A DNA stretch of 64,000 bases from Euleptes europaea (lineage: Eukaryota; Chordata; Lepidosauria; Squamata; Sphaerodactylidae). Under the pieces are notes generated by a model. The model worked only from the letters and a program-made list of their open reading frames with translations, did no database searches and was not told where the DNA came from. The stretch covers positions 39,424,510-39,488,509 of the forward strand of contig NC_079320.1 in the NCBI RefSeq assembly GCF_029931775.1, given 5' to 3'. The position numbers and the translations under genes are program-made. Of the stretch, positions 10,917-22,900 are shown piece by piece; the first letter of the stretch is position 1, and the number at the start of each line of letters is the position of its first letter.

Positions 10917-13900
10917 GTGAGTATTCGGAACTCCCTGCGGCTGAAGGTTCCGTGGATGGAACGCTGGGCGCGGGGCCTTTTAATGCAGGCTGCGATTTCC
11001 ATCGGGCCGCAGCTAGAAGGGTACGCGTCACGTTAGTAGCTGCTTTGTAAAGCCAGGCTTGGGATGATAGGCACCGTTCAAGCGAGTCAGTCCTCTCAGC
11101 AACCTTGCGAGGTAGGTCGCTGCCATTTTACACGTTGCGGGGGTGGGGCGTTAAAGCCTGGATTTGAAGTTGAACGCACATGAAGCTGCCTTATACTGAA
11201 TCAGACCCTTGGTCCATCCAAGTCAGTATTGTCTGCTCAGACCGGCAGCGGCTCTCCAGGGTCTCAGGCGGAGGTCCTTCACATCACCTACCTGCCTAGT
11301 CCCCTTTAATTGGAGATGCCGGGGACTGAACTTGGGACCTTCTGCATGCTAGGCAGATGCTCTACCACTGAGCCACAGCCCCTCCCCACGGCTCTCCAGG
11401 GTCTCAGGCAGAGGTCTTTCATCACCTCCTTGCCAAGTCCCTTTAACTGGAAATGCCAGGGATTGAACCTGGGACCTTCTGCGTGCCAAGCAGATGCTCT
11501 ACCACTGAGCCACAGCCCCTCCCCATGGCTCTCCAGGGTCTCAGGCAGAGGTCTTTCACATCACCTACTTGCCTAGCCACTTTAATTAGAGATGCCTGGG
11601 ATTGAACCTGGGACCTTCTGCATGCCAAGCAGATGCTGTACCACTGAGCCATGGCCCCTCCCCAGGATTTGAAGTTCTGCTTTTCAGGTTCAGCTCAGCT
11701 CCTAGGGTGAGATCTGAAGTGGGGCTGCTCTTTGGGATGCTATCCAGACTCCACAGCATCCTGCTTCCATATTGGTCAAAGCTTTCAAGGCATGCCAGAT
11801 GCAAATTCTCGGGTGGGGATGTTGGAGTGACTAACAGGCCTGCTATTCATTGCCTTATTGATGCCATCATTTTCAAATAGGGACTGGCCGCCTAATGTGT
11901 TCATGATGGTAATTCCAGTGGTGTTTGCCTGTGGCAGCAAAAAGAAACAGGAGGGTTGTGCCATCTTAAAGACTAACAGAGCTTTATTCCAGTGTAAATG
12001 TTTGTGGAGTAGAAGCAGGTTCTGGTATGTAGAATTGGAATAAAATTTTGTTAGTCTTTAAGGTACCACAGGACTCGTCTTTGTTCTCTTTGTAAAGCAT
12101 CGTGTTACACTATCACTCGGTACATTACCCACTGGGCAATGTTCTTTGTTTTACTATCTTATTAAGATAGGTTTCAAGCTCCCGGTTTATTTCTCTGGGT
12201 TACCTGCCCAGGCGCTGAAGGAAGCATTGTCTCCTGTGCCATTTCAAGCAATCCCTGTGGCATATTTAGAAGGGAGGTATGCTAAAGTCACTTTTAATTA
12301 TCAGTGTGCATTTGTGCCTGGGGAGCATGGAGAAAACTTCTATGCTGTTTGTTTCTCTTGTGTTTTATCCTGCTTTTGATCCACAGATTGGCTTCCAAAG
12401 TGACTAATACATTCCAATGGGGTAACCGTATTAGCCTGCGGTAGCAAAACCTCCCAAAAAAGCACACACTTTCAGGAGCATCTGGTGAAGTGGGCTCATG
12501 GCCAAGAAAGCTGATAGGTGTTATGGGACATTTCTTTTGTTGTTTTTAAAACTTCAAATGACACTAGGAATCCAGTAAAAAACATTTTTTTAAAAATGTA
12601 GCTCAGGAAGGGGTTACTTGGCAACATCTAGGCACAATGGAAGGATAATATTTTCAGCAGAGACCTAGTAATTCTCTCCTGTGAGGTTTATCTTAAATCC
12701 AACAGAAACCAAGGAATTCATATCTGAGGGGGATAAATAGGTACCATGCTTGTCCTGACTGCTCAGAGAAATAAGTAAAATTTGCTTTACAGAACATAGG
12801 AGATGCATTGGAGACTGTTGTGATGAGCCTATAATATGGTCCTCTTCATTCGATTTTGTCAGCTGATTCATATATAAAACGAGTATGTTCTTATATTATT
12901 TTAAACTAATACTTGAAAGGAAAGGTGCTAGGCCCTAGGGCTGTCAAAAAAAAAAAATTCGGTACAGTTCGGATTCGGCCGAATTTGACCCTTGTGGGGT
13001 CGGTACGGTCCGAAGTCCGAACTCCCCCGCTTCGGATCCCCGGTAATTCGGGGGGATCCGGAGTTTGGGGGAAAATTCGGCCGAAGCGCGCCTTCAGGGA
13101 TTCCCTGAAGGCGCGCGGGGGCCCTTTAAACTGATCTGAGCCTCCCAGCTGGGAGGCGCAGATCAGTTTAAAGGGCAGCCCGCCCCCCTTCAGCGGGCTC
13201 CGCTGAAGAGGCGCGGGCTGTCATTTAAACTCATCTGTGCCTCCCGGGCGGGAGGCGCAGATGAGTTTAAAGGGCAGCCCGCCCCCCTTCAGCGGAGCCC
13301 GCTGAAGGGAGGCGGGCTGCCCTTTAAACTGATCTGAGCCTCCCAGCTGGGAGGCGCAGATCAGTTTAAAGGGCAGCCCGTGCCTTTCAGCGGGCTGCCC
13401 TGAAGGGGGGGCCGAATTGGCCGAATTTATTCGCGAACTCCCGAACTCGCTGAATTCGCCCCCCCCCCGTTGCCCGCCAGAGTTGAGTTCGGATCCGTCC
13501 GAACTGAAAATCACCGAATCAGGGGAAATTCGGTTGATTTTCAATTCGGACCGAACCGAATTGACAGTCCTACTAGGCCCCACTAGCTGTTTAAGTATTT
13601 GTTTTTTAAAAGAGTTAAAGAAAAAAACGGGAGAGTGGCAGAAAGGATCTGAGATCACTTGAACCTTTTATAACAATTACCTGGATTTATGTACCCCTGC
13701 TTTCTTTTCTTGGTTCTTCTGCCTCTTATCTTGTCTCCATCAAAAAATAATTCCTAGTAATCTTCTAGCAGATGGATGAAATTGGGATACCTTAGACATA
13801 GTGTACACAAACGCGAGAGAGCCCGCTTGGTATAGTAGTTAAGGTTTTGGACTAGGGCCTGGGAAACACAGGTTTGAATCCCTACTTATGCCATGGAAGC

Positions 13901-16900
13901 TTGCTGGGTGACCTTATGCCAGTCACACACACTCAGCCTTGACCCTGGCTAGTATTTGGATGGGAGACCTCCAAGGAATACCAGGGTCATGATGCAGAGG
14001 CAAGCAGTGGCAAACCACCTCCCAACATCCCTTGCCTTGAAAACCCTACTGGGTCGCTGTAGGTCAGCTGTGACTGAAAAAAAAAACCCTCAACAACACC
14101 ACAAGCACAGGAAATACTCCTGCCTCATTCACTCCCAGCTGACTTCACCTAAGTTGAATTTTTGTCAGTCCTTACCCAAAGATTTTGAACCAATGATTAT
14201 CCATCTGAAACCATCAGCAAAGTAGCTTGTTTTCTGAAGTTTTAACGAAAAACCACAAAGATTCCCTTCCTTTCCCCCTCTCAAGACTAATTTGTCTGAA
14301 CCAAAGAATCTTCTGTGCTTATTGGGGGCAAACTAAACAAAACACGGGAGGTCTGTGATTGGATAAGTGTTTGACCCCAAGAAGCTCTGAAGCCTCTGTG
14401 GTTCAGGATTTAAGAATAAATAAAGAAATAGCTGCTAGAGGACAAAGGGAATTAGTTTGGGACCATGGTAGGGAGAAGGGGTAATCTTGATGTTCCATAA
14501 TGTGTTTTGATGTAGATCGCACACCCCTCCTCCCAAGCTACTAATGCCATAATATTGAGGCAAATAACAACTGAGGAGGGGAGAGCTTTAGGACTGTTGA
14601 AAAAGAAATTCGGTAAAATTCAGATTCGGCAAAATTCGGCCCGTTTTGATTCGAGCCATGCTGAAGTCCGAACTCCCCTGCTTCGGATCCCTGAAATTCG
14701 GGTGAAAATTCCCCCCCCCGCACGCCTTCAGGGGGCTTCCAGCTGGGAGGCGCAGATCTGTTTAAAGGGCCCCCAGCGCACCTTCAGGGGAAGCCCCTGA
14801 AGGCGCACGGGGGGGTGGAACAGATCCGTTTAAAGGCCCCCCTGCGCGGGGGGGGGGCTTGGAATAGATTTGTGCCTCCCGGACGGGAGGCACAGATCCA
14901 TTTAAAGCGCCCCCCCCCCGCGTGCCTTCAGGGGAGCCCCCTGAAGGCACGGGGGGAAACCCCAAATCTGCCTAATTTATTCACCGAAGTCGGCAAATTC
15001 GGCTCCCCCGTTTCCCGCCTTTTTTGAGTTCGGCTCATCCCGAACCGAAAAACAGCCGAATCGGGGGAAATTCGGCTGTTTTTCGGTTCGGGACGAGCCG
15101 AATCGACAGCCCTAGAGAGCTTACATAGCAGAAGGGTGAAATTCTCTTGTTTCTTAGCGCCACGTTCTCATTTGAATTCTGTGCCTCCCCCATATGCCAT
15201 TAACGGGATTTTAAAGAGACAGGCACTATAGTCTTTGATGTCCATTGTCGCTTCAAGATTGGCCCTCAGCCTGCTCAAACCTAGGCCTTGACAAATTTCC
15301 AAGGTACTCACTGCTTTGGAGCAGGCCCCCAAAAATGTGTGTACTTTCATCCTGCATATAAGACGCGTGAGTTGTATCATCGAGAGGTCCACCTAGACCA
15401 AGCATAGGAGTTTGAAAAACTCCTTGGTATGGAAGAATGTATGGCCGTAGCAGTTGTCAATGATACTACTTATCGTCTGTGGCTATGACTATTATTCTTC
15501 ACTTTGCAGCAGTTCAAAATGTGAGGCTATGTATTCTCTGGCATCTTCTTGACAATTTCAAAAGCATGTTTGGAATAGACGTACTCAAAATTATTTTGTG
15601 TGTTTTAGTTAGTTGCTGCTTTCATAAGATGTCTGGGTGTTGCTAAACTTAAATTGGGGTGTGGGAGATGTTCTCCCCCCCCACCCCAAGAAATGAGTCA
15701 TGCTTGAGAATCTCTCCTTTTGGAGCAGAGGCTCCTTGTCATTTTCTCACCCACATTGCAGCACAAATAGCAAAAGAACAAATTGTCTGGGCGTTGTTGT
15801 TTTACCAATGCTGTAACAAAAGAAAGAGGAAATAGCTTTCTTAAACAGAAGTACGTTCTTGAATCGTTTCACCCACATATAGAAAAGGCTTAATAACTGG
15901 TGCTAGGTCCAGGGTGGAATTGTGACTTGGTTAAGGGAGCAGATAGTGGCCACATGCGTGTAAGATCCCAAGCATCTCATTAATCCCTCCCTCAAAAAAA
16001 GGCTGGGGACAAGGTAACAGCTACAGATGTCCCTGTTCCCTTGAAGTGCTGATGGGTTTGAAGCCACTTGGACCCCTATGAAATGGAGAATTGTTTTCCA
16101 GCTATTCAAAGGACACCACTTCTTAAGGTCCACCATCTAAGCATTCCATTTCAGTGGTGTAGCGGTTAAGAATGGTGGACTCTAATCTGGAGAACCGGGT
16201 TTGATTCCCCGCTCCTCCATATAAAGCCTGCTAGGTGACCTTGGGCGAGTCGCAGTTCTCTCAGAATCCTCTCAGCCCACGTGGAGGCAGGCAATGGCAA
16301 ATCACCTCCGAACGTCTCTTGCCTTGAAAACCCTTCTTATGGGGTCACCATCAGTCAGGTGTGACTTGACGGCACTTTCCACCACCATAGCACTCTGAGA
16401 ACGGTTACTTGGAAATCTTGTTAGGCTCATTTAAGTTGCATTACATCTTTGTATACCTGTATACATCTTTTTTTTTTTAAAGTTCTACCCATGAAATGTT
16501 AATGTACTTTAGTGACCCTGATAGTGGTATGGCAACCTTCACAGAAATGCTTGGTTGATTATGTAAATCTCAACTGCCTGTGCTGAGCAAGCTACGCACC
16601 TTGCATAAGAGTTATTGAGCAACTTACAGTAAGCTTCGTAGGCAGGATTAAACCACTCTTCTCTTCTGGTGGAAGGTTCAATATTCCTTTTGCTTCAAGG
16701 TTGAGTGGAACTATCTCGATGGACCCTGGAAGAGTTCCAGACAATTTATTACCTAGGCTCTGCCTGTAGACTTCTGAGCTTTCCATAGAAGCATCTGACT
16801 GGCTGCTGCTGCAGCGCTCATCAATCATCAAGGCTACGTATATGATGTTGGGATAGCTCTGCTTCACTTGCTGCGATGTGTGTGGTTGCTTGTGTTGCAG

Positions 16901-19900
16901 CGTTGCAGTTTATGTGCTGGAACTATATACAAAGGTTTTCTGTGCAGGGCAAAAAGCCGTTCGGATCAAGTTGCAAACTGTGCAGTTGCAGCAGTGCAAA
17001 AAAAAAAACAGAACACCTAGGGCTTTGGATCAGTGCAACAGTGATGGTGGATACCAGTGTGACTGCCTAACTGCATCTGCACAAATACAGTCGACGTAAG
17101 AATTATTGACTAGACTTAAACACGGTAAAAGTGACATTGAGCTCACTGCTGTGCCATAAGCAGCACTCTGACACCCTGGCGCTGTTCAAGCCCACGAAGC
17201 GCCCACAAAGGAGATGGGCGGCAGGTTTTCTGATTGATTTGTGTCACTTAGTTGCAAGGATGCTTGCTGGCGTACATCAGTATAAATGTTTGTGTGGCAG
17301 TAGGCTATTGAAGAGACCCATAGGATCAAGCTTTCATTCTTTTCCTCCTTTGTAGTTTACATGTCCTTATCCCATGTTTGACCAGCATGCTTGAATACTG
17401 GCTTTTAGGTTACTCTGGTCTTCAGCTGTTGGATCAGGACTAACATGTAGGTCCCATTTTGGGTCAAAGTGGCCCATGCCAGGGTCACTGCTATCGTTTT
17501 ATTTATTTTTAGTGTAGCGCACATTTCTTTTTCTTGGGTGGAGAGAGGGAGAGAAATCCACATGTTAAAAGTAGGTCCTGCATTCCAAGTCAAAGCTAAA
17601 GCTGATCTCTCCCCACCCCCATGATGAACTGTATTCCCTTCAGTAGCCATCCTTTGATAGCCAGAGCACACATGTCAGTGCTGGGTGTGGCTACTTTCTG
17701 CTGTCCACCTGCCTATCCCTAAATAGCAATCACATCCAAGGTACTGTAAACTTGGTGGGATTCGGTTAATAGGTCATTGATAAGCAAATCTTCATACACA
17801 AGTCATGAAGGTGAAGTGGCATGCTAGAGGTCATGCTAAAGGTCATTTGCTTAAGGTAGCTGAGAATTCTTGTTGAATGGAAGCTTAAATAAAGCAGAGC
17901 CTGGGTCTTCCCTTTCAAAAGAGAAATTCTTAGGCGTCTTGATGAATTGAGTGTGTAAGGCTCATGCAGACTCTGTGGTATGCATGGTATGGAGAGAGTG
18001 GACAGGGAGAAGCTTTTCTCCCTCATAACACTAGAACTAGCTTTTCTCCCTCATAATACTAGAACGTGAGGACATCTGCTGAAGCTGGAGGGTGAGAGAT
18101 TCAACACAGATAAAGGGAAGTATTTCTTCACACAACGCATAATTAAATTGTGGAATTCCCTGCCCCGGGATCTGGTGATGGCTCCCAACTTGGAAGGCTT
18201 TAAGAGGGGAGTGGACATGTTCATGGAGGATAGGGCTACTCATGGCTACTAGTCAAAATGAATAGTAGTCGTGATGCATATCTATTCTCTAGTATTAGAG
18301 GAGCATGCCTATTAGGTTCTGTGAAACACAGGGAGGATGCTGCTGCAGTTGTCTTATTTGTGGGCTTCCTAGCTGCACCTGGTTGGCCACTGTGTGAACA
18401 GGCTGCTGGACTTGATGGCCCTTGGTCTGATCCAGCATGGCCTTTCTTATGTTCTGAGTACTAAATTAATTTTCAAAGCAAAAAGGTGCACAGGCGTGCA
18501 TTTCCTTCATGTGCCAAAGCTGCCACAGCTCATCTACTGAGTGATTTGCCATGTGGGAGCCAGTCTGAGTCTAGATTTTTTTGTTGTAAGCATTGCTGGA
18601 TAACAGTTAAGTGTAACAGTGGGCGGAAACATTTCCTGAACCATTAGAAACATTGTTGCAGGAGGCCATTAGGTGTCGCCACCAGACCAGTTTAGCAAAT
18701 GTAAGAGAGCTCATGTGACTTTCAGAGGCTGCTAATTGTGTCTGTGCCTCACCATTAGCTGTGTTTGCCGTAACGCTGATGTGGCCTTCCAATTTTTCAG
18801 GTGTGTATGCAGCATTAACGTTGTTAAATGCTTTTTCTCTTGAAATATTGCAAAGCTTGCTGTCTGGAACCCTTCTGAGTGTTGACAGGTTTGTACGGGT
18901 ATGCTTAGAGACCGTTTCACGCAGTTTTAACTTTCATCCAGGAACTGTTAGACAAAAAAAAAAAAATTACAAAGGGGAACAACGTTATTCTACCATAGGA
19001 AACATGGTTATAAATAAGCAGTAAGATCTATTTTCTGTGTTGAATGCGAGAGTGGGTAGATTGTGCGGTTTGAAGGCCTTACCTTAAAACTATTGCATGT
19101 CTGACTGTACTGTTCCTCCCCCCCCCCCAGCCCCCGTCTGGGGGGAAAAAATCAGGGTTGTTCATGTACTTGATACTTGCTTTAGTAGAGGAGCCATAGA
19201 AAAATGCCTTCGTACAAAAGTCCAGTTTCCCCTTGAGGACAAGTTGGCAAACCTTGCCAGCAAACAGCTGCTTGGCCAAGACAAGGCGGCTGAACATATT
19301 AAATCAAGCTGCCAGTTCTTTCCAACGATGGGAGCTGGGGTGGGCTCCGCTGCCGCGATGACTTGATATGGTCAAGTGTGCTCTGCCGTGAGATTTGGCT
19401 TGTCGGTCACGGCAGCGGTGGAATCGCTGGTGACTGTGTTGTGATCTGAATTCGCAGAGGGAAATGAAAGCGTTTCCAGAATGGGAAATGGTATCAGTTT
19501 TCAGACAATCAAAATGCGGTTCCACAGCCTTTGGGCCTGGTGTCTCTTTATATGTCAGATGTGGCTCTAAATTCTTACTCCCTTCTCCTCAGGCAGGTGT
19601 TTGAAAATTAGTTCTGCCGACAGGGCCTAGAGGCTGAGGCCTTCCCCTGATAAAGGGAAGGGCTCCACATTCGGAGGCAGTAAACCCCTTCTACCACTGG
19701 TGTTGAGGGGTTTACTGCCTCTGAATGTGGAGGTTCCCTTTAGTTCCCTTTAGTCTCAATGAATCTGTCTAAAGCTCTCTGTGCCTGTGGCCATCACCAC
19801 AATTAAAAAAAAAATAGTTCCACCATCCTCTCACAAACATTATTGTTACTGTCGAAGGCTTTCACGGTCAGAGTTCATTGGTTCTTGTAGGTTATCTAGG

Positions 19901-22900
19901 CTGTGTGACCGGGGTCTTGGTATTTTCTTTCCTGACGCCATTCTTTCTTTTTTCTTTCCTGACGCTATTCTTTCCTTCCTGACGTTTCGCCAGCAGCTGT
20001 GGCAGGCATCTTCAGAGGAGTAACACTGAAGTGTGTAGGAAGAGCAATATATAATCAGAAAGGCTATTAGCACATTACCTTTGATACTTTTTGCAGGACA
20101 ATGATTCAGCTCAAACCCAACCCCTTTCTGACTCTATATTACTCTTCCTACACACTTGACACTGAGAGACACTGTCCTTCAGTGTTACTTCTCTGAAGAT
20201 GCCTGCCACAGCTGCTGGCGAAACGTCAGGAAAGAAAATATTAAGACCACGGTCACACAGCCCAGATAACCTACAAGAACCAATTATTGTTACTGCTTTT
20301 CTGTTACTGCTTTATCTTGTAGAATTTTCTTTTTATCATCCAGAGGCCCCCCTTTTTTTCCTTCCGCAGTGGGCGGAAGTGAGTGGGAACAGCTGTGCTA
20401 TTTTCTTCTTTGCAAACTGGTGATGCACTAATGAACAGAACATTCATGACTGCTTTGGCCCCTGTCTGTGGGTGGAAGGTAAACCCTTGCGTCATCAAAC
20501 TTGGCACGCGTGAAAGATTACATAAACCGCCAGTCAGTTGAGTAAGAAGCTGCCGGTTTTTGTGTACTCTTCACACGTTTAAAAGCTGCCACTGTTGGCA
20601 TCAATAGCTGGGTCGTGCAGCCTGATGGGAAATGTCTGGTGTGTGACAAGCCACTCTGGGACGCAAGTCAAGTCAACGGAGAGGCTTAACAATCAACTGA
20701 AAGAAAGTTCAATTTCTCAAGCGCCCCACTGTAGAATTGAGTGGATTCTGATGAGGGATGATTTTGGCCTGCAAATTGTTTCCATGATAGTAGTAATAAC
20801 TTGTGTGATGTTCCATGACTGAAAACAATAAAGTTGGGGGCTAGATTTTCAGGCTTTAAGAGAAGAAGAGTTTTTTTTTTTTTAATATGCCGACTTTCTC
20901 TACCACTTAAGGGAGACTCAAACTGGCTTACAATCACCTTCCCTTCCCCTCCCCACAACAGACCCCCTGGGAGGTAGGCGGAGCTGAGAGAGCTCTAACA
21001 GAGTTGTAACTTGCCCAAGGTCACCCAGCTGGCTTCATGTGTAGGAGTGGGGAAACAAATCCAGTTCACCAGATTAGCCTCCGCTGCTCATGTGGAGGAG
21101 TGGGGAATCGAACCCAGTTCTCCAGATCAGACTCCACCAATCCAAACCACCACTCTTAACCACTACACCATGCTGGCTCTCATTGTGTGCCCAGCTCATA
21201 GCCTTCATGCCAAAGAATTGAGACATTGTAGTTCTTTGCTGCAATGTGTACTGTCCAATTGATTCAATAGATTTGCCCTTGCAAGAGTCAGCATATTTTC
21301 CTTTCCCCCATCGTGGATCCCTTTTCAGTGTGACACGACCTCCATGTGCCCCTCATTATGTGCAAAGGAGTGTTTTGAAACATGGTGGCACCAAAGGGAA
21401 TTTAAGCAACTTTGTTTTTGAGTATAGTGTTAAGAGGTCTTTTTTTGTTCTCTTTCTCTTATTTACAGTTGGTTGACTAAAGAGGCAACTTTCAATAAGA
21501 AGCATAAGCTAATTCTGAGCTGATTGGTCTTGAAGTTTTCTGATGGTCAAGTGGAACTTTATGCTTGCTTTTGGGTACCACTAGCAGGTAGAAAGAACCT
21601 TGGTGTTGTTCTTGCATGCAAATTACCAGTGAGAAGCTCCTCTGTAGCCTTCCTGTTCATATTTTCCCAGATAAACCAGTATCCAGCCTCATGTTTTGAG
21701 GTTGTGCTGTGTTAGGGACTTTGTGACATAGTTGGGACAGTGTCTGAAGGAGGAATAAGATATTGGCATACTCGTCTGTGGAAACCAGGTCCATGTAACT
21801 TGTGGCACAAACCAATTTCACAGCCCCGTCGTTAATAATATTTTCCTTACTACTGTTGACAGCATCAGCACCACTGTCAGCAGCGGCTATCCACTTAGAG
21901 ATGACATTTCACATTGACGGTGAAAATATTGCCTAAAACAATACAGCTGCAGTTTATCTTTCCAAGCGAAGTGCTTCATATTTAGCACTCATGACAGCAG
22001 ATGGCGGCACAAGATACTAACAGGACTAATTCTGCACTATTAATAGGAGCAAAAGAGAGCCAAGGACTTTTCAGATTCTGTGGTAAACTGATTAAATGAG
22101 TTCAAGAGGAAGGGAGTGGTAATAACTGGAGTTCCAAAGAGCAGGAAACAGATAATTGTAGCACCATGAATAGTAGCGCTTCCTTTTTTGTTATTTTATT
22201 CAGTACGTTTTAGGCCTTATGCTCATGTGACCCGAGGTGTATGCGTTGCTATAAACATCATTCTTCCTGAAAAGCTCAGAACCGTGCAGCACAGCCAGCG
22301 TAGCATAGCTTATGATCTCAGCCTAAAGGGAGGTCAGGACGACTTGTACTTGTGCTTTTCCAGTGATGGTTCCAGTCCTCTGGAATTGGCTGCCTAGAGT
22401 AGTGTGGTGATAACTTCAGCAGTCTTCAGGAGGTGAAAGTAAGACTTGGAACAATTCAAACAACATTTGGAAATTGAGCGGCTTTTACTGAAGTATGGGC
22501 TATGTGTATAATTGGAAACGGCTTTGGTTGCTTTTCAGAAAAGCAGTATACAGATATATTCAATTAAAAAATAATGTCTATTATGTTGGTCTAGGACTGG
22601 GGAAGTCCTGAGTACAAACTGAGCCACTCTCAGTTGTCTTGTAGGGGAGGCACACAACAGGTTCTGCCTGCACTATTCTGGGCATCCCATTCATTGCCCA
22701 GCAGGACAGAAGTTGTGGCACTGCCAGTTCCGATGCCACTGGTGTGACTGCAGTTTTGAATACTGGAAGAAACCAAATGTTACCCATCCCTTCCTCTCTC
22801 TGATGCCGTCAGCAGCCAGCCACTCTGTAGCTGAACAGAAGAGGGGGAGAACAGTAGGCCCCTTCAGTTGACCCACTTCAGATATGTTTCTGTTGAGGGC

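Larger units (their letters stand above)
10120..11010 (+). promoter_or_regulatory. NOCT: CpG island and promoter region of NOCT
   Basis: CpG density rises sharply from about 10120 through exon 1, unlike the AT-rich flanks. There is no TATA box at a sensible distance from the start codon at 10730, so a dispersed CpG-type promoter is expected. The transcription start cannot be fixed from sequence alone. Confidence 0.7.

Noticed and set aside
10724-11050. NOCT exon 1 read through to 11050
   Set aside because: The frame stays open past 10916, but the protein diverges from nocturnin there. The gtgagt donor at 10917 joins exon 2 in the right phase.
16592-16867. 91-codon minus-strand frame in NOCT intron 1
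   Set aside because: Composition is protein-like, but I recognise no family, and neither splice sites nor a promoter are evident. Left as unassigned. A protein search would settle it.
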